The position numbers were made by a program, and so were the translations under genes. This document shows positions 1-12,114 of a stretch of DNA of 64,000 nucleotides, piece by piece. Positions within the stretch are counted from its first letter, which is position 1. Each line of letters opens with the position of its first letter. The notes below the pieces were generated by a model that was given only the letters and a program-made list of their open reading frames with translations, was not told the DNA's origin and made no database searches. Source of the DNA: Helianthus annuus (taxonomy: Eukaryota > Streptophyta > Magnoliopsida > Asterales > Asteraceae). The stretch covers positions 22,582,383-22,646,382 of the forward strand of contig NC_035436.2 of assembly GCF_002127325.2 (NCBI RefSeq), given 5' to 3'.

Positions 1-2
1 AG

Positions 3-3000
3 AAAGAGTTTGAATCGTTTCAGTTTTTGGAAAACGAAACTCTAAATGATATGACAACACGCTTCTATCATCTGATTAGTGAAATGTGTGCTTATGGGGT
101 TGTATCTACTCAACAAGACATGGTGAATAGGTTTGCTGACGCCTTACCTCCAAAGTGGAGTTCTTTTATTGAGTTGTTGAAGCATACTGGAACTCTAGAC
201 ACGGTTAACATCTATGAGTTCATTCAGAAGCTAAAGCTGGAACATAAAAATGATGAAGAAATCAGGAAGGCAAAGCGTGCTCCCGCTCCTCAGAATACAG
301 AGATGTACCTTCCAGGCTTCGATGCTTTGGCAAGATCGGCTGCAGCTCAGCAACCTAAACTGCAAACTGCATTTGTGTCCAACACAAGTTCCTTTCCGTT
401 TCCTCAATCAACTGCTGCTCCGGCTTTTGATCCAAGATCATACATTCCCGTCCCAACACAGCCACAAGTTCAACCACCACAACAACAACAACAACAGGCT
501 CATTATACAAACAATCCTCAATCTCAAAACCCTAACACAATCCGAGTCGATAATTCAAACCTTTCACACATCAGCATTGAAGTTGCTAAGGAGCATATGG
601 AAATTATCAATACAATGGTCAGTGCTTACTGTGGTTTGGTAGCAGGTCAGCTTGGAAACATCAACATGACCAATGAAGATTATCAACAGATCGACAAGGA
701 AGAAATGGAGTTGATGGATATCAAATGGGCTTTTGCTAGTGCAGTAAGAAGGGCAAAAGATTTCATGGCTCGAACTGGACGAACTTCGTTGGAAGGAAAG
801 AAAGATACAAAGTATGGGTTTGATATTAACGCTGTTACATGCTTCAATTGTGGTAATAAAGGGCACTTTAAACGTGAGTGCACTCGACCAACAAAACAAG
901 GCAATCACAACCCTTTCAGAAACCAGACGAGTACTACAAATGTGAATGCCCAGCAAGAAAACCGTGAAAGGAGGATTGTGGCAGTTAACAACAATCAGGG
1001 TCAGCCTGGAACTTCAAATCCTAATCGGGCTTTGACTGTTCAAGCTGATGAGGGATGTGACTGGTCTGTGCAGTTTGGTGAAGGTGATCAAGGAAGTGGA
1101 ACAGCTTGTTATGCAAAGATCATCAATCACATCAAGCATGTTCATAAAGAAGAGTTCTCTGAAAGTGATGACAGTTCTGGTTATTCTGGAAGTTCTGATG
1201 AAGAAGGCTCTGTTTCTGGGGATAATCAATCAGAGTCTGATGTGAAGGAAGAAGCAGGTTCTAGTGTTGAGGATTTATTGAATGAAGCTGATGATCTCAT
1301 ATGTCAGAAATCAATTCTGATCAAGAAGGCTGCTACTACATCCAGGGAAATGGAAAAGTTCTTTTCTGAAGACGGATCTTTTTATTTTCAAACTGCTTTT
1401 ATGACAAATGTGTCAGCCTCTTCGAGTCAGGTAAATTCTGAACCTCCTGCTCCTAGTGTTTGTGAATCATGTGCTGAAATGAAGCTTGAGCTAGAAAAGC
1501 TTCATAGTCATAATCAAAATTTGGTTACTGAACTTTCCAAATGCAAAGAGGCAAATATGGCTTTAACTCGGAACAAAAAAGATTTTAAATCAGTAATTGA
1601 AACATTAAAGAAAAATGTGTCCGAAGTGAACAAAGTAGTTTACCACAAGCAAGTAAGTATAAATGAATACATTAACATTGTGGAAGAAACTAAGAAGCAA
1701 TTAGCCATTGCCCAATGCGAGCATGATGCGATCAAACAAAAATTGAGAGTTATTCTAACTCCCAATTTGTGCTTGATCACATCATCGATGTTCAACAACC
1801 GAAGGGAAATCAGAAAGGCATAGGGTATAAGAAATGTCCGCCCCCTTTGATGAATAATTATACCAAGATGCCTGATGAGGAGGAAATGCCTCGGTATGAA
1901 CCCAGTGTGCCTCTTGATTTTGAGGAATTTGCTACTGGCCTAGGTTCAAACCGGACAATTCTTCAAACACATCCTCTAAGCAACAAGAAACTTCAGCATC
2001 CATGAAGCAAAGTCCTCCAATTATTGAGGACTATGAGACATCGGATGATGAATCAGCATTGGATGTGAGTGATCAGGATAAATCACTTAACAAGATGAAA
2101 GGAGTAGTTATTCCACGAGAGAATCACATTCTTTGTGATCCTGATACTCCTGATGTCCTATCTGTTAAGAAACAAGTGATTGATTCTGTCAAAGTTGATA
2201 AGACATGTGTGTCTACTGTTAAAAGCAGTAATATGTTGTATACATTGGTTGGAGGTGATAAAATCTACTCAGATCACGATTTCCCAATTAAAAATGTAAA
2301 TCAATCTTTGATTGATAAAGTCTTTGAAGACAACACAAACAAATTTTTGGGAAAAACACTTCCGGGAATTGTTGTAACACAATGTGATCCAATTCCTAAG
2401 GCTGAGATTAGAAAAAAGTTTGGTAATCAAAAATCTTCAACCACTCAACAACCTAGTGCTTCTAATGGTAAACAATCAGTCAAACGAGCTCAAAAGCATA
2501 AAGTCTCTCAGATTTCATCTGAAACAAAAGGAGCTCGATCTCAAAAGAAAGCAAAAAGTGTCAAATTCGTGGCATCCACAGGTACTGATAAGATTGAGAC
2601 TTTTGAGAATAAATCAAACACAGATTTTGTACAACAGGTCACGATCTTAAAACGTAACATTGATAACAATTACACTCACCGCACAAATGGGTGTGATGAA
2701 AAGGCTAGTACCTCAGGTTCCACGGGTTCGACATCTTGTGGTCAATCAAGTTCTCCTAAATTTGTTGAAAGGAGAACATGTTTTAAATGTGGAGAATTTG
2801 GGCACATCATCAAAAACTGCCCAAATGCTCCAAAGAATAAATTTGTTGAGAAAGCTCCACCTGAAACAGTTCATCCTCAACGTCGGTCAGTTTCACCTAA
2901 ACATGATAAACGAACAGTAAAAGAACAAGAAACTAAACAACGACGTAAGAACATGAAAACTGTTGAAAAAGCTTTGAAATCTGAAGTTAAAACAGTTAAA

Positions 3001-3216
3001 AGGGAACCAAGTGTGTCACAACCTGTAAAACCAGAAGCTTCAAAAACTGTTTACAACACTCAAACTGGTAGGCAAAAACAAACTTGGTTACCTAAGGCGG
3101 GTGACAATTCAGGGGGAGCAGTTGTTCTTGAAAACCATCAAGAGATTGATATCACGTTTCGTGATGCTCAGGGACGACCCAAGACCACTAAGGCTTGGGT
3201 CCCCATCCTCAACTGA
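3..3216 (+). pseudogene. copia gag, copy 1 (partial, frameshifted)
   Basis: Nucleocapsid/capsid polyprotein gene of the copia element. The frame is open from the left window edge, so the N-terminus is missing. It aligns with residues from about 220 of the copy 2 gag. A first CCHC zinc knuckle (CFNCGNKGHFKREC) lies at 840-881 and a second (CFKCGEFGHIIKNC) at 2779-2820. Between them is an acidic, serine-rich stretch followed by a lysine- and glutamate-rich, coiled-coil-like segment. Q-rich and PQ-rich runs lie near 460-500. The frame breaks near 1760 and again near 1955, each time continuing in another frame that still matches copy 2. The gene ends at TGA 3214-3216 after WVPILN; copy 2 stops at the same place. 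Family and role are secure; the copy is non-functional. Confidence 0.88.
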
Positions 3217-3232
3217 TGTTTTTAAATGACAT

Positions 3233-6200
3233 GTGCATGGTGTTCCAGGAGGAACTATTAATAGTCATTGGATTGTTGATAGTGGAGCATCCAGGCACAT
3301 GACTGGCGACTTACGGCTCTTATACGACGTGAGAAATATTAGAGGAGGGTATGTCGCATTTGCGGGAGACAAAGGCGGATTCATCACTGGAGAGGGAAGT
3401 ATCTCCAATGGTATTGTGTGCTTCGATAAGATCAATTATGTTAAGCAAATTGATCATAATCTTCTCAGTGTGTCGCAAATCTGCGATAAAAAATTCTCCG
3501 TGCATTTTGATGATGCCGGCTGCTATGTGCTGAAACCTGGATTCAAAATTCCACAAGAATGGATTCTCTTATCGGCTCCGAGAGTTAATGATCTTTATAT
3601 TCTCGACATGAGCCAAGCGATTACAACATCTGCACAAGTCACTTGCTTTGTCTCGAAAGCCACGGAAAAGGAGTCTATATCATGGCACAGAAGAATGGGA
3701 CACATTCACTTGAGAAAGATGAACCACTTGGTGAAAAATAATCTTGTGAATGGTGTGCCTGTGAGAAGTTTTCATCTACAAGATAACTGTGTCTCGTGCC
3801 AAAAGGGGAAGCAAACAAAGTTGTCTCACCCTTTGAAGAAAATCAACACTGTCAGCATACCTCTCGAGCGTCTTCATATGGATCTTTTTGGACCTATGAA
3901 ACACAAGACAACATTCGGAGATGCTTATTGTCTAGTTGTTACTGATGATTATTCTAGATTTTCTTGGGTATCCTTCATGGCACACAAGAGTGAAACTCCT
4001 GGCATCCTCAAGGATCTTCTTACAATGTTGGAGAATCTCTATTCGTTGAAAGTGAAGAGGATCCGAAGCGACAATGTAACCGAATTCAAGAATCAAGTTA
4101 TGGATGAGTTTTGTACTTCTAAAGGCATTCTTCATGAGTACAGCTCTCGTTATACTCCACAACAAAATGGTGTCGCGGAGAGGAAGAATCGGACGATTAT
4201 CGAAACTGCAAGAACAATGTTAGTAGAGTCGGAACTCCCTATTCAATTATCGGGGGAGGCTGTATCGGCTGCATGCTACACGTTAAACAGAGTTCTTACA
4301 GTAAAGAGACATGGCAAAACTTGCTTCGAACTCCTTCAGAAAAGGAAACCGGATCTTTCTTACCTAGAACCGTTTGGTGCTCCATGTACTATGATTGAGC
4401 CGGATGGAAAGTTTGGAGCGAAAGCTATCGAGGGTTTCTTCCTTGGATATGCTACTCCGAATTTTCGTGTTTGGAATCTGGCTACCAAAAAGATTGAGCT
4501 ATGGAGTGAAGTGAGGGTTCAAAGGTACACGAGTCCTGTTAGGGCTCCGGGTGATCCGTGTATGTTCGATTATGATGGACTGTTTGACTCCTTCAATCTG
4601 CCAACCTTTGACGAAGAGTCAGCAGCGGCTAGGATGTTGTTGCAAAGTGACAACGCTGCTGACTCGCCTTTGGTTAGACCTATTGTTGTTGACCCACAAG
4701 CTTCTTCGTCTGTCAACAATATGGTTCAAAATGAGGTTTATGAAGATGCTGCTGATTATAATGAATCTTCTGAAGATGATGAATATCATGATGCAGCTGA
4801 AGGATCTTCGGCTCCAGCTGCTCCTGTTCAAGGTGCCTCTGTTGATACACCTCATATGCAGAATGTAGACACTGCTGAAGGGAATGCATCCACCTCTACA
4901 CACATTCCTGGTGTGGAGTTGGTTGTTGATCTTAATCTTAACAATTTGGGTATCAATGCACGTGTGTCAGAAAATCCTGAAATAAGGATTCACGATACCC
5001 ACCCCCAGCAGAATATTATAGGAGATGTCCATCGCGGTGTGCAGACACGTAATCAGCTGAGAAACAACCGGAATGCTGGTTTGTATTCAGCTATAAGAGA
5101 ATCTGGTCTTCAGAATGACTGGTCCTTCGCGTGTTACGTGTCACAAGAAGAACCAAAATCGTGGAAAGAAGCGTTGAAAGACAATGCTTGGGTTGAAGCC
5201 ATGCAGGAAGAATTGCAGCAATTTCAAAAGCTTGGTGTTTGGAAGCTTGTTGAAAGACCTGAGAACTACAAGAAAATTGGCACTCGATGGGTTTTCAAAT
5301 GCAAGAAGGACGACCATGGAGTGGTTATTCGGAACAAAGCACGTTTAGTCGTTCATGGTTTTCGTCAGATAGAAGGGATCGACTACAACGAAGTCTATGC
5401 ACCTGTTGCACATCTGGAAGCAATTCGGATCTTTCTGGCTTATGCCTCATTCAAAGGATTCAAGGTTTATCAGATGGACGTGAAAAGTGCATTCTTACAT
5501 GGTGTGGTTGAAGAAGAGGTGTACGTCGAACAGCCCCCAGGTTTTGAAGATCCTATCCATCCCGATCGGGTTTGGTTGCTCAACAAAGCTCTCTATGGTC
5601 TTCATCAAGCACCGCGAGCTTGGTATGCAACCTTATCTAACTATCTGCTGGAGAACGGTTTTCGAAGAGGTCTTATCGATTGTACTCTCTTCATCAAAGA
5701 ACAAGATTGAGATCTTCTTCTGGTACAGGTATATGTTGAGGATATTATTTTTGGTTCTACTAATGGTGTTTTGTGTAGGAATTTCGAGCGCATTATGCAG
5801 GATAAATTCGAGATGAGTGCTATGGGGGAAATGACCTTCTTCTTGGGCCTACAAGTGCAACAAACTGAGTCTGGGATATTCATCCATCAGACTAAATATG
5901 TTGGTGACATCTTGAGCCGGTTCCAGATGTCTGATGCAACGCCCATTGGTACCCCACTGCCACAAAATCATGGAATTACTCCAGACTTGAAGGGTGAAGC
6001 TGTTAGCCCCTCATACTATCGCGCAATGATCGGATCTCTTATGTACCTCACAGCATCAAGGCCAGACATAATGTACCCAACGTGCCTGCTTGCCAGATAT
6101 CAAGTCAACCCGAAGGCCTCACATCTGGCAGCTGTAAAAAGGATTTTTCGTTATTTGAAGGGTTACTCTGACACCGGTCTATGGTACCCTAGGGATAATA

Positions 6201-6678
6201 ACTTTGACTTGATCGCATTCAGTGATCTGATCATGGCGGATGCAAAATCGACGACAAATCCACAACGGCTGGATGTCAGTTTTTAGGAAATCGCCTAGTC
6301 ACATAGCAGTGCAAGAAGCAGACGTGCGTCGCTACATCAACATGCGAAGCTGAATACATTGCTGCCTCAAGTTGTTGCTCCCAAGTTCTTTGGATCCAAC
6401 AAGAATTAGGCGACTACGGTTTTGAATTCCTAACTACTCCTATTTACGTTGATAATTCTGCTGCATTACAGATCACTAGAAATCCTGTGCAGCACTCAAA
6501 GACCAAACACATCGAAATCAAATATCACTTCATACGTGATTGCTTTGAGAAAAGGCTAATCGATGTTGTTAAGGTCCACACCGATGACCAACGTGCCGAC
6601 CTTTTTACCAAAGCATTTGACAAATCAAGATTTGACTTTTTATTATTGGTAAACGACATTAAGGTCAAGCAAGAGTAA
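3233..6678 (+). pseudogene. copia pol, copy 1 (protease-integrase-RT-RNase H, broken)
   Basis: Polyprotein that would cleave, reverse-transcribe and integrate the element. In order it shows the aspartic protease motif [11 protein letters not shown] near 3280, the integrase HHCC zinc region around 3690-3800, the integrase core with conserved aspartates and [12 protein letters not shown] near 4155, reverse transcriptase from about 5160, and RNase H to 6678. Breaks: an in-frame TGA at 5708-5710; the catalytic YVDD box reads YVED just after it; a frameshift near 6230 in RNase H; and a TAG replacing tryptophan near 6305. In the integrase, SDN is followed by V where copy 2 has G. No in-frame ATG lies near the start; the listed start is simply where the frame opens after the gag stop. 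Non-functional. Confidence 0.88.
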
Positions 6679-8496
6679 ACCAACATCGGAAAATCATTTT
6701 TGTAAATACCTTTGTGTTTTAAATTTGTCTTAGTTTATTGATTTTAGGGGGAGTAAATTGAAAAATCCAAAAACATCGAAAAATTTCAAAAACACAAAAA
6801 CAATAGAAAAACAAAAATGAGTTTCCTGGCGAGCAAAAGAGAAAATGATAGTACTTCAGTGGTCTATCCAAACCTCTTTAAATCTTAAATGAAAAACGAT
6901 AAGCAGCTCTATATAAGATGTATCGGTAGGCTCACAATCATTTTAAAGTGTGCAGGGTGATATAAACTTAAATCGACTGAAGACCATGTGGGAACCATTC
7001 ATTGGCATATGGTCTTAGTACCGAAATTTCGTTTGATAGATTGCTGAGGTTCAGAGATATTCGGTCTTTATGCTGCTTATCATCTGGGTATCATGGTTGT
7101 ATCTTTTACCGAAAAATAACGGGGACGCAAATCTAGATCTTCCATGATACTATACATACGTGTACATATTGCATTCGACCTAAATAAGTGATAAAATATC
7201 ACATTTATCCGGGAGTCAAGTTCGTCTCTCTGCTGTACGGAAGTACTGACCTGTTCACGGACTTGCTCCTGTGCCCTCATGCATATGAAAATCAAGTTCC
7301 TCATCAATAAGTGATTATATCACATAGGGCTTGTTTTCAAATCAAAATAAGTGAGAATCTCACATCATATACGGTCAAACAGATGATAATCGGTATACTC
7401 ACCGGTAAGATGAACCCTCGTGCATACCTTGATACGGGAATGTGTCGTGATGTGGATGAACACCGGTCGGTAAGTATAAATCATACCTTAACGTATCCCC
7501 TCCCCATGATTACATCTGATAAGTTGAGCTTAAATGGACAACAATACCGATAATTGTTATAGGATGCTTATTTTAATGTTAACTAACTGAACAACAAGAG
7601 TGTTTTGACATGACTGTACACTGATATGATTCTCTTACCCTCGAAACTCGCAAAAAGAATGTCTGTATATATTTATTTACTGGTTAACTTTTATTGTTTT
7701 ATTTTAAACAGTTTCGTCGTTTGGTGCATATCAGCACGACATTAGCGGTGATGTCGTTTGATAACACTCAAAGGATATTAAAATTGTTGTCTTTTAATTT
7801 ATTCAAAAATACCAAAAAGATTTTAGGTGTGTTTTAATATAAACTTTATAAAAGCCAAAAAAAAATTTATTTCTACTTTATTTTCGATCGTACGATGTTG
7901 GAGCTCGAGTTTTCGTTACCTGAAACCTGACTGAAAACCGAATTGACTAAATCTTCATAAACGGTCGAAACTTGCAAGTTTTTGAAAGTTAAATCTAAAA
8001 TGGACAAATTTATTAAACTTTCAAACTGTCGGACGGTGTTTGATTTGTGACATGGTCATACATGTGTCTTTTGTTTATATTAACTATATTCCAAGCATTT
8101 GTTCTCATTACGCGTTTAGATTTCTTGCATGTGCAGATTCTAAAGGCAAGGAGAACATGGTCGATGACAAGCTTCGGAATGAAGACACGACGTGAAGGCG
8201 CTCAAAAGTTGAAGTTGATCGAGTTGCCGCTGACCATCTTCAACACCACAAGGATCTCAAGCATTGAAGATCAAGTCACTCACGAGCATAACTCAAGGGG
8301 GAGCTTATGTTAAGGGGGAGTTTGTCAACACACTTCCTACATGATACGGGTAGTTTGTTGATACACTCTCTGCTTTCAAGACGTGAAGACTTTGAAGATC
8401 CTCCGACATTGAAGACTTGAAAGGACATCAGAGTCTTGAAGACACGAAGATCAAAGATGATCAAGATCGAGACAAAGCTACAGCCAAGGGGGAGTT
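6679..8496 (+). other. copia copy 1 3' noncoding region with hairpins and repeated PPTs
   Basis: About 1.8 kb between pol and the 3' LTR with no long reading frame. It holds polypurine-tract-like motifs at 6746, 8295, 8312 and 8486, the last abutting the LTR. Three small stem-loops share the frame AATAAGTGA...TCACAT: stem GTGATA/TATCAC at 7190-7204, GTGAT/ATCAC at 7311-7323 and GTGAG/CTCAC at 7351-7363. In SIRE elements this region can carry an envelope-like gene. The 80-codon frame at 7311-7553 is shared with copy 2 but shows no membrane segments and is too short to call. Confidence 0.6.
8486..8496 (+). promoter_or_regulatory. polypurine tract, copia copy 1
   Basis: AAGGGGGAGTT directly abuts the TGTTGG start of the 3' LTR. 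This is where plus-strand DNA synthesis would be primed. The identical sequence stands before the 3' LTR of copy 2. Confidence 0.85.
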
Positions 8497-9153
8497 TGTT
8501 GGTGCACTTGTGTCTGTACTTTGTCTGTATTCGGTCATGATGTAAAACGATGTCCTTGTTAGTCCTGTAAGTTTGACCAAGTCAACCATCCTCCTGGTAT
8601 GACTTGGACAAACAGTTAGATTATGGCTGTATAATGTTTTGTGTCGAAGGATAAGGCATCGAAGGATTGTGTATATCCTTCGATGAGCTCGAAAGATATC
8701 ATTCGATGGATACAGATGGACTTCGAAGGATATGCCATCCTTCGAAGTATATGTGGATCCTTCGATGGCTTTGTGATCGACAGATGATCTATCGATCGGT
8801 CAGTTTGATCCTTCGACCATACAACCTGTGCTGGGTATATATACCCATGCAGTGTGTTCATTTCATTAAGAGAGACACAAGAGACAGAAAGATAGACTCG
8901 AGAGATAGAGAGAGTATTCTGTCAAGAACATACACACACTTAGAGAGAGTTTACAAAACTGATTTGTAAACATTGTGCTTGTAACCGAACCTTCATTCGC
9001 ATTAATACAAGTGGTGTTAATCGGTGAATCTTGTGTGTTTTGTGTTTGTGCTTGTTTCAACTCGGTTTGCACTCTAGCTTGGATTCCGCACTCGCTATTG
9101 TGTTAAACATAACAAGGTTAAGGTTTAACCTCATCCTCCGCGAGGGACCTACA
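8497..9153 (+). repeat. 3' LTR of copia copy 1
   Basis: 657 bp, starting TGTTGGTGCACTTG and ending GGACCTACA (TG...CA). The U3 part (8645-8820) is packed with TCGAAGGAT and its reverse complement. A symmetric TATA box, GGGTATATATACCC, lies at 8833-8846, followed by a GA-rich leader. It is roughly 80 percent identical by eye to the LTRs of copy 2, so the two elements belong to different LTR subfamilies. Confidence 0.88.
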
Positions 9154-9168
9154 AATTCAGCTCGAACC

Positions 9169-10905
9169 CACTACAAGAACAGGGCACCTTTAGCGGCGAT
9201 AGCTGTTGCCGGTATTGACTACTTTTGTCTCCGCTATTGACCATTTGTCGCCCGTATTGACCGTTGTCACCGGTATTGACCATTTGTCTCCCGTATTGAC
9301 AACTGTCGCCGCTAAAAGTGTCGCCGCTAAAAGTCTGTTTTTTTAATACAGCAGCTATATATACAGCTGCCCAGCCAGTTTTATTTTATGGCCGAAAAAA
9401 CAGAACCTGCCTACTTTCAAACAACGCAAACAACGCCATGAACATAATCAACATATACTAAAGGTAATATAGTTAAAAACTACGTTTAAGTCGTACATTA
9501 TAATCCTACAACATTTAATTAAATCAGACATTAAAAACAACAACTCACTCCTCGTCAGATTCCCTATCGAATAAGTCATCAGAATCGTAGTCCTTTGACT
9601 TTCCTTTTCCTTTTCATTGTGAAGCAAGATAGTTGTTAAGTTGGTTCAAAAAGGACGGGGTTTGAAACAAGCTGTTAACAAAATCATACAATAATAGATA
9701 TCAAAACGTATATTAGCATATATTTAACAAGGAAACATGCGTTCGTTTGTCATTTTATAAATTGCGTAGTATACCACGGAAAAGGGTTCTTGCGTCCGAG
9801 CTTGCGAAGACGACATGTTTGATGACGAGTTCGAGGACGTGTTGGAAGAAGGTTTAGGCCCCATCCCGCCGTACCATCCTCACCGCTCACCCAGTGCTTC
9901 CTGATACAGGGCAATTGGTGGACCCTCACCGCTCCATTCACTTGTGGCCTGTTGTATGTTCCGCTGTATTTTACGAAGATGATTAATTATATATGTGTAT
10001 ATATATATATATCTGTTATAGAAAATAATACTTAAAGGAAATACTTACGTAATTTTGTTCAGCAACTGGATCAACCCAATTCCCTTGATTGTCCGTGTGG
10101 GTTTTAGCATACGAAGGTACCCAATCCATCTCCTGTTTAACATTAAACTTAGATTAGACATTAAATAAATAAAATCTTACACACACGCACACATACATAA
10201 AACATTACATTTTTATAGGCGGTGCTACCATACGACGATGTCCCCCCACGGTATGGGAATTGTTGTTTCTGGCGTACTAGTGTGTTGGCCTTGCTTCTTT
10301 TAATATATTTTTCGTCCTAAAAACCTTCGATGGTTCTCAACCAGTTATCATAGGGCATATCCGCAGGATGGTATGCCCTAGTGCTCGCGATATCATTGTA
10401 ACCTCCGTTGCTCTTAAATAATTTTTTAGCGTCGTACTTGCGGTCAGAGTACCGCTTCATAAGCACAGCCTTAATACCACCCGTCAAGTTTTTGGCCTCT
10501 AAATCACGTTCCACTACATCAAAATTGAAATTTTCCTACAAATTAAATAAAAAAGTTAAAATATCATATATAAATTAGATTTGCATGTGTTTAAATGTTT
10601 GATAAAATTTTATGCATATAACTTATTTACTCGTAAGTGGTTCATGAGGGCATCCTTGTAATGTTGTTCAACGTTATCTCATCCAATTTATCTATCGAAC
10701 GGAATGGTCCGCCACATATACAGGCCGGCCTCCCGTGAAAACATATCTCTTGATTTACCAACCGGGGTATACGTGACCTGTCTGTCAAACGTAAGCGATA
10801 CAGCCCCCCCTCCCCCCCCCCCCCCGCCTTTTACCAAACGCCTTAGTTTCTCGTTCTTGGCTTTCCCCCTAACCTTCTTTACGAGACGCACAGTTTTTTA
10901 AGCTT
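9169..10905 (-). mobile_element. CACTA element, 3' part only, minus strand
   Basis: Starts at CACTACAAGAACAGGGCACC, identical to the reverse complement of the right end of the complete CACTA element at 46335. Subterminal TAGCGGCGAC/TACCGGCGAC motifs follow (9190-9340), then the inverted counterpart of 44460-46000. No matching opposite terminus is present in this orientation. Homology stops near 10905, where block A sequence takes over. The three bases before the terminus are ACC and cannot be paired with another end. It is the truncated 3' part of a sister copy of the element at 27472-46335. Confidence 0.82.
9549..10891 (-). pseudogene. Ptta/En/Spm-type CACTA protein, minus copy
   Basis: Inverted, decayed copy of the gene at 44271-45832, with exons recognisable in order on the minus strand. 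The N-terminal piece with VRGKAKNEKLRRLVK lies at about 10690-10880. The exon with KNLTGG and MKRYSDRKYDAKK is at 10317-10514 and ends in a premature stop after IEGF. The proline- and serine-rich exon is near 9780-9970, and the lysine/acidic C-terminal exon near 9550-9670 carries a nonsense change after SQ. A run of glycine codons near 10800-10826 has expanded into a long poly-C on the plus strand, compared with seven Gs in the sister copy. Dead; the likely role was binding the subterminal repeats. Confidence 0.7.
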
Positions 10906-11400
10906 GTTATGTTCTTAATGATTGTTTAAAATTTTGGGCGGAACGTTATGTTTTAAATCATCATTTCAATTTTGATTAGGTGTTTTCTTAGCTCGTTATG
11001 TTTGAAATGATGAATTCAATATCAGGCACGATTTTTTAAATATGTAATGTTCTTCATGGTGGTTTAAATTTTGATGGGTATTTTCTTAGCTCCTTTTGTT
11101 TTAAATGTTCTTCATGGTGGTTTAAATTTCGACCAAGTTCTCATGATTTTTTCATTTGTTCTCATGGTTCTCACAATATTTAGGGTTCTCATTTACACCC
11201 TTCCATATATATATATATATATATATCCAAAATCAGTACCAAAACAAAAGTAAATCAGAGAATACTAAATCGAATACATTGATCAATCATCAACTAACAA
11301 TCATTGAATTGCGAATAAAATAAGAACAATCGAAAAAAATCAGAACATTAACGAAATTAGGCGAATGTAACACCAAAGAAGAATAATAGAAGCACGTATT

Positions 11401-11570
11401 ATGTCGAGTCGATTCCCTGAAGCGAATGTGGCCAATTATCAAAGCGGGCGAGGTAGAGGTAGAGGCCGCGGCCCATCAGAGGTCGTGGTCGTGGTCGAGG
11501 ACGAGGATATACATGGCATCGAGAGTCCTAGAACACTAAAAATAGCGATGTTGAATCGAGTCGACATAAT
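11401..11570 (+). pseudogene. copia gag fragment, inverted orientation
   Basis: Reads EANVANYQSGRGRGRGRG followed by an acidic run on the plus strand, matching the RG-rich gag C-terminal region found on the minus strand at 12300-12480. So within one block the same gag piece occurs in both orientations, each preceded by the same 170-bp direct repeat. It is joined at about 11570 to a pol fragment that reads on the minus strand. A remnant, not a gene. Confidence 0.6.
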
Positions 11571-11572
11571 AC

Positions 11573-11800
11573 CGGGCGACCTTCAAAAGAGAAAAGTAAC
11601 GGAAACATTTTATTGCTCGTCATCTTGATGTTACCTATCGGATCATTCACTGCATCCTTAATAATGCGCCGATTCCCTTGAAACATGACTGTATATCCTT
11701 TTTGTATGAGTTGTCCCACACTCAATAGATTATGTTTCAAGCCTTGTACATATAAAACACTCTTTTTAGATTTTTTACACATATGTAAATACAACAGATT
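11573..11800 (-). pseudogene. copia pol fragment (pre-integrase region)
   Basis: The minus-strand reading contains VLYVQGLKHNLLSVGQLIQK and TSNKMFPL, the signature of the segment between protease and integrase in Ty1-copia pol. Only about 75 codons survive. Just upstream on the minus strand (11775-11835) are three near-identical palindromic words of the type TTACACATGTGTAA. Confidence 0.72.
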
Positions 11801-12025
11801 TACGCATGTGTAAATGGCAAACTTACACATGTGTAAATTTTCTTTATTTACGAATTCACGTAAATTTAAACGTGTAATTTAAATTTCTAACATTGTATTC
11901 GAATAATAATGATAAGTGTAGAAAAAAATTTTGAATTTGAATTAGTTTTGACCAAGTTCTCATGATTTTTTTCATTTGTTCTCACGGTTCCCATAATATT
12001 TAGAGTTCTCATTTAAACCCTTCCC

Positions 12026-12027
<2 letters not shown>

Positions 12028-12111
<84 letters not shown>
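12028..12111. repeat. (TA)n microsatellite
   Basis: About 84 bp of uninterrupted alternating TA. Shorter runs occupy equivalent places at 11203-11226, 47262-47287 and 48083-48144. Each lies between a motif reading GGTTCTCA...ATTTAG and the 170-bp repeat segment. Confidence 0.95.

Positions 12112-12114
<3 letters not shown>

Larger units (their letters stand above)
1..9153 (+). mobile_element. SIRE-like Ty1-copia element, copy 1 (5' end off window)
   Basis: The window opens inside gag of a Ty1-copia element. The order gag, protease, integrase, reverse transcriptase, RNase H is the copia order. A long 3' noncoding stretch, a polypurine tract and a 657-bp 3' LTR follow. A very large gag with two CCHC knuckles and a coiled-coil-like middle, an extended region between pol and LTR and repeated polypurine tracts all point to the SIRE (Sirevirus) lineage. 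The 5' LTR, primer site and gag start lie off the left edge, so the target duplication cannot be checked; AATTC follows the LTR. The coding part is dead. From about 5330 onward it is nearly identical to copy 2 (29073-40287), but it is clearly diverged before that point and again in the LTR. Confidence 0.9.

Noticed and set aside
7311..7553. Small frame shared by both copia copies as an envelope-like gene
   Set aside because: Only about 80 codons, no signal or membrane segments, and the whole region is nearly identical between copies, so sharing is uninformative.
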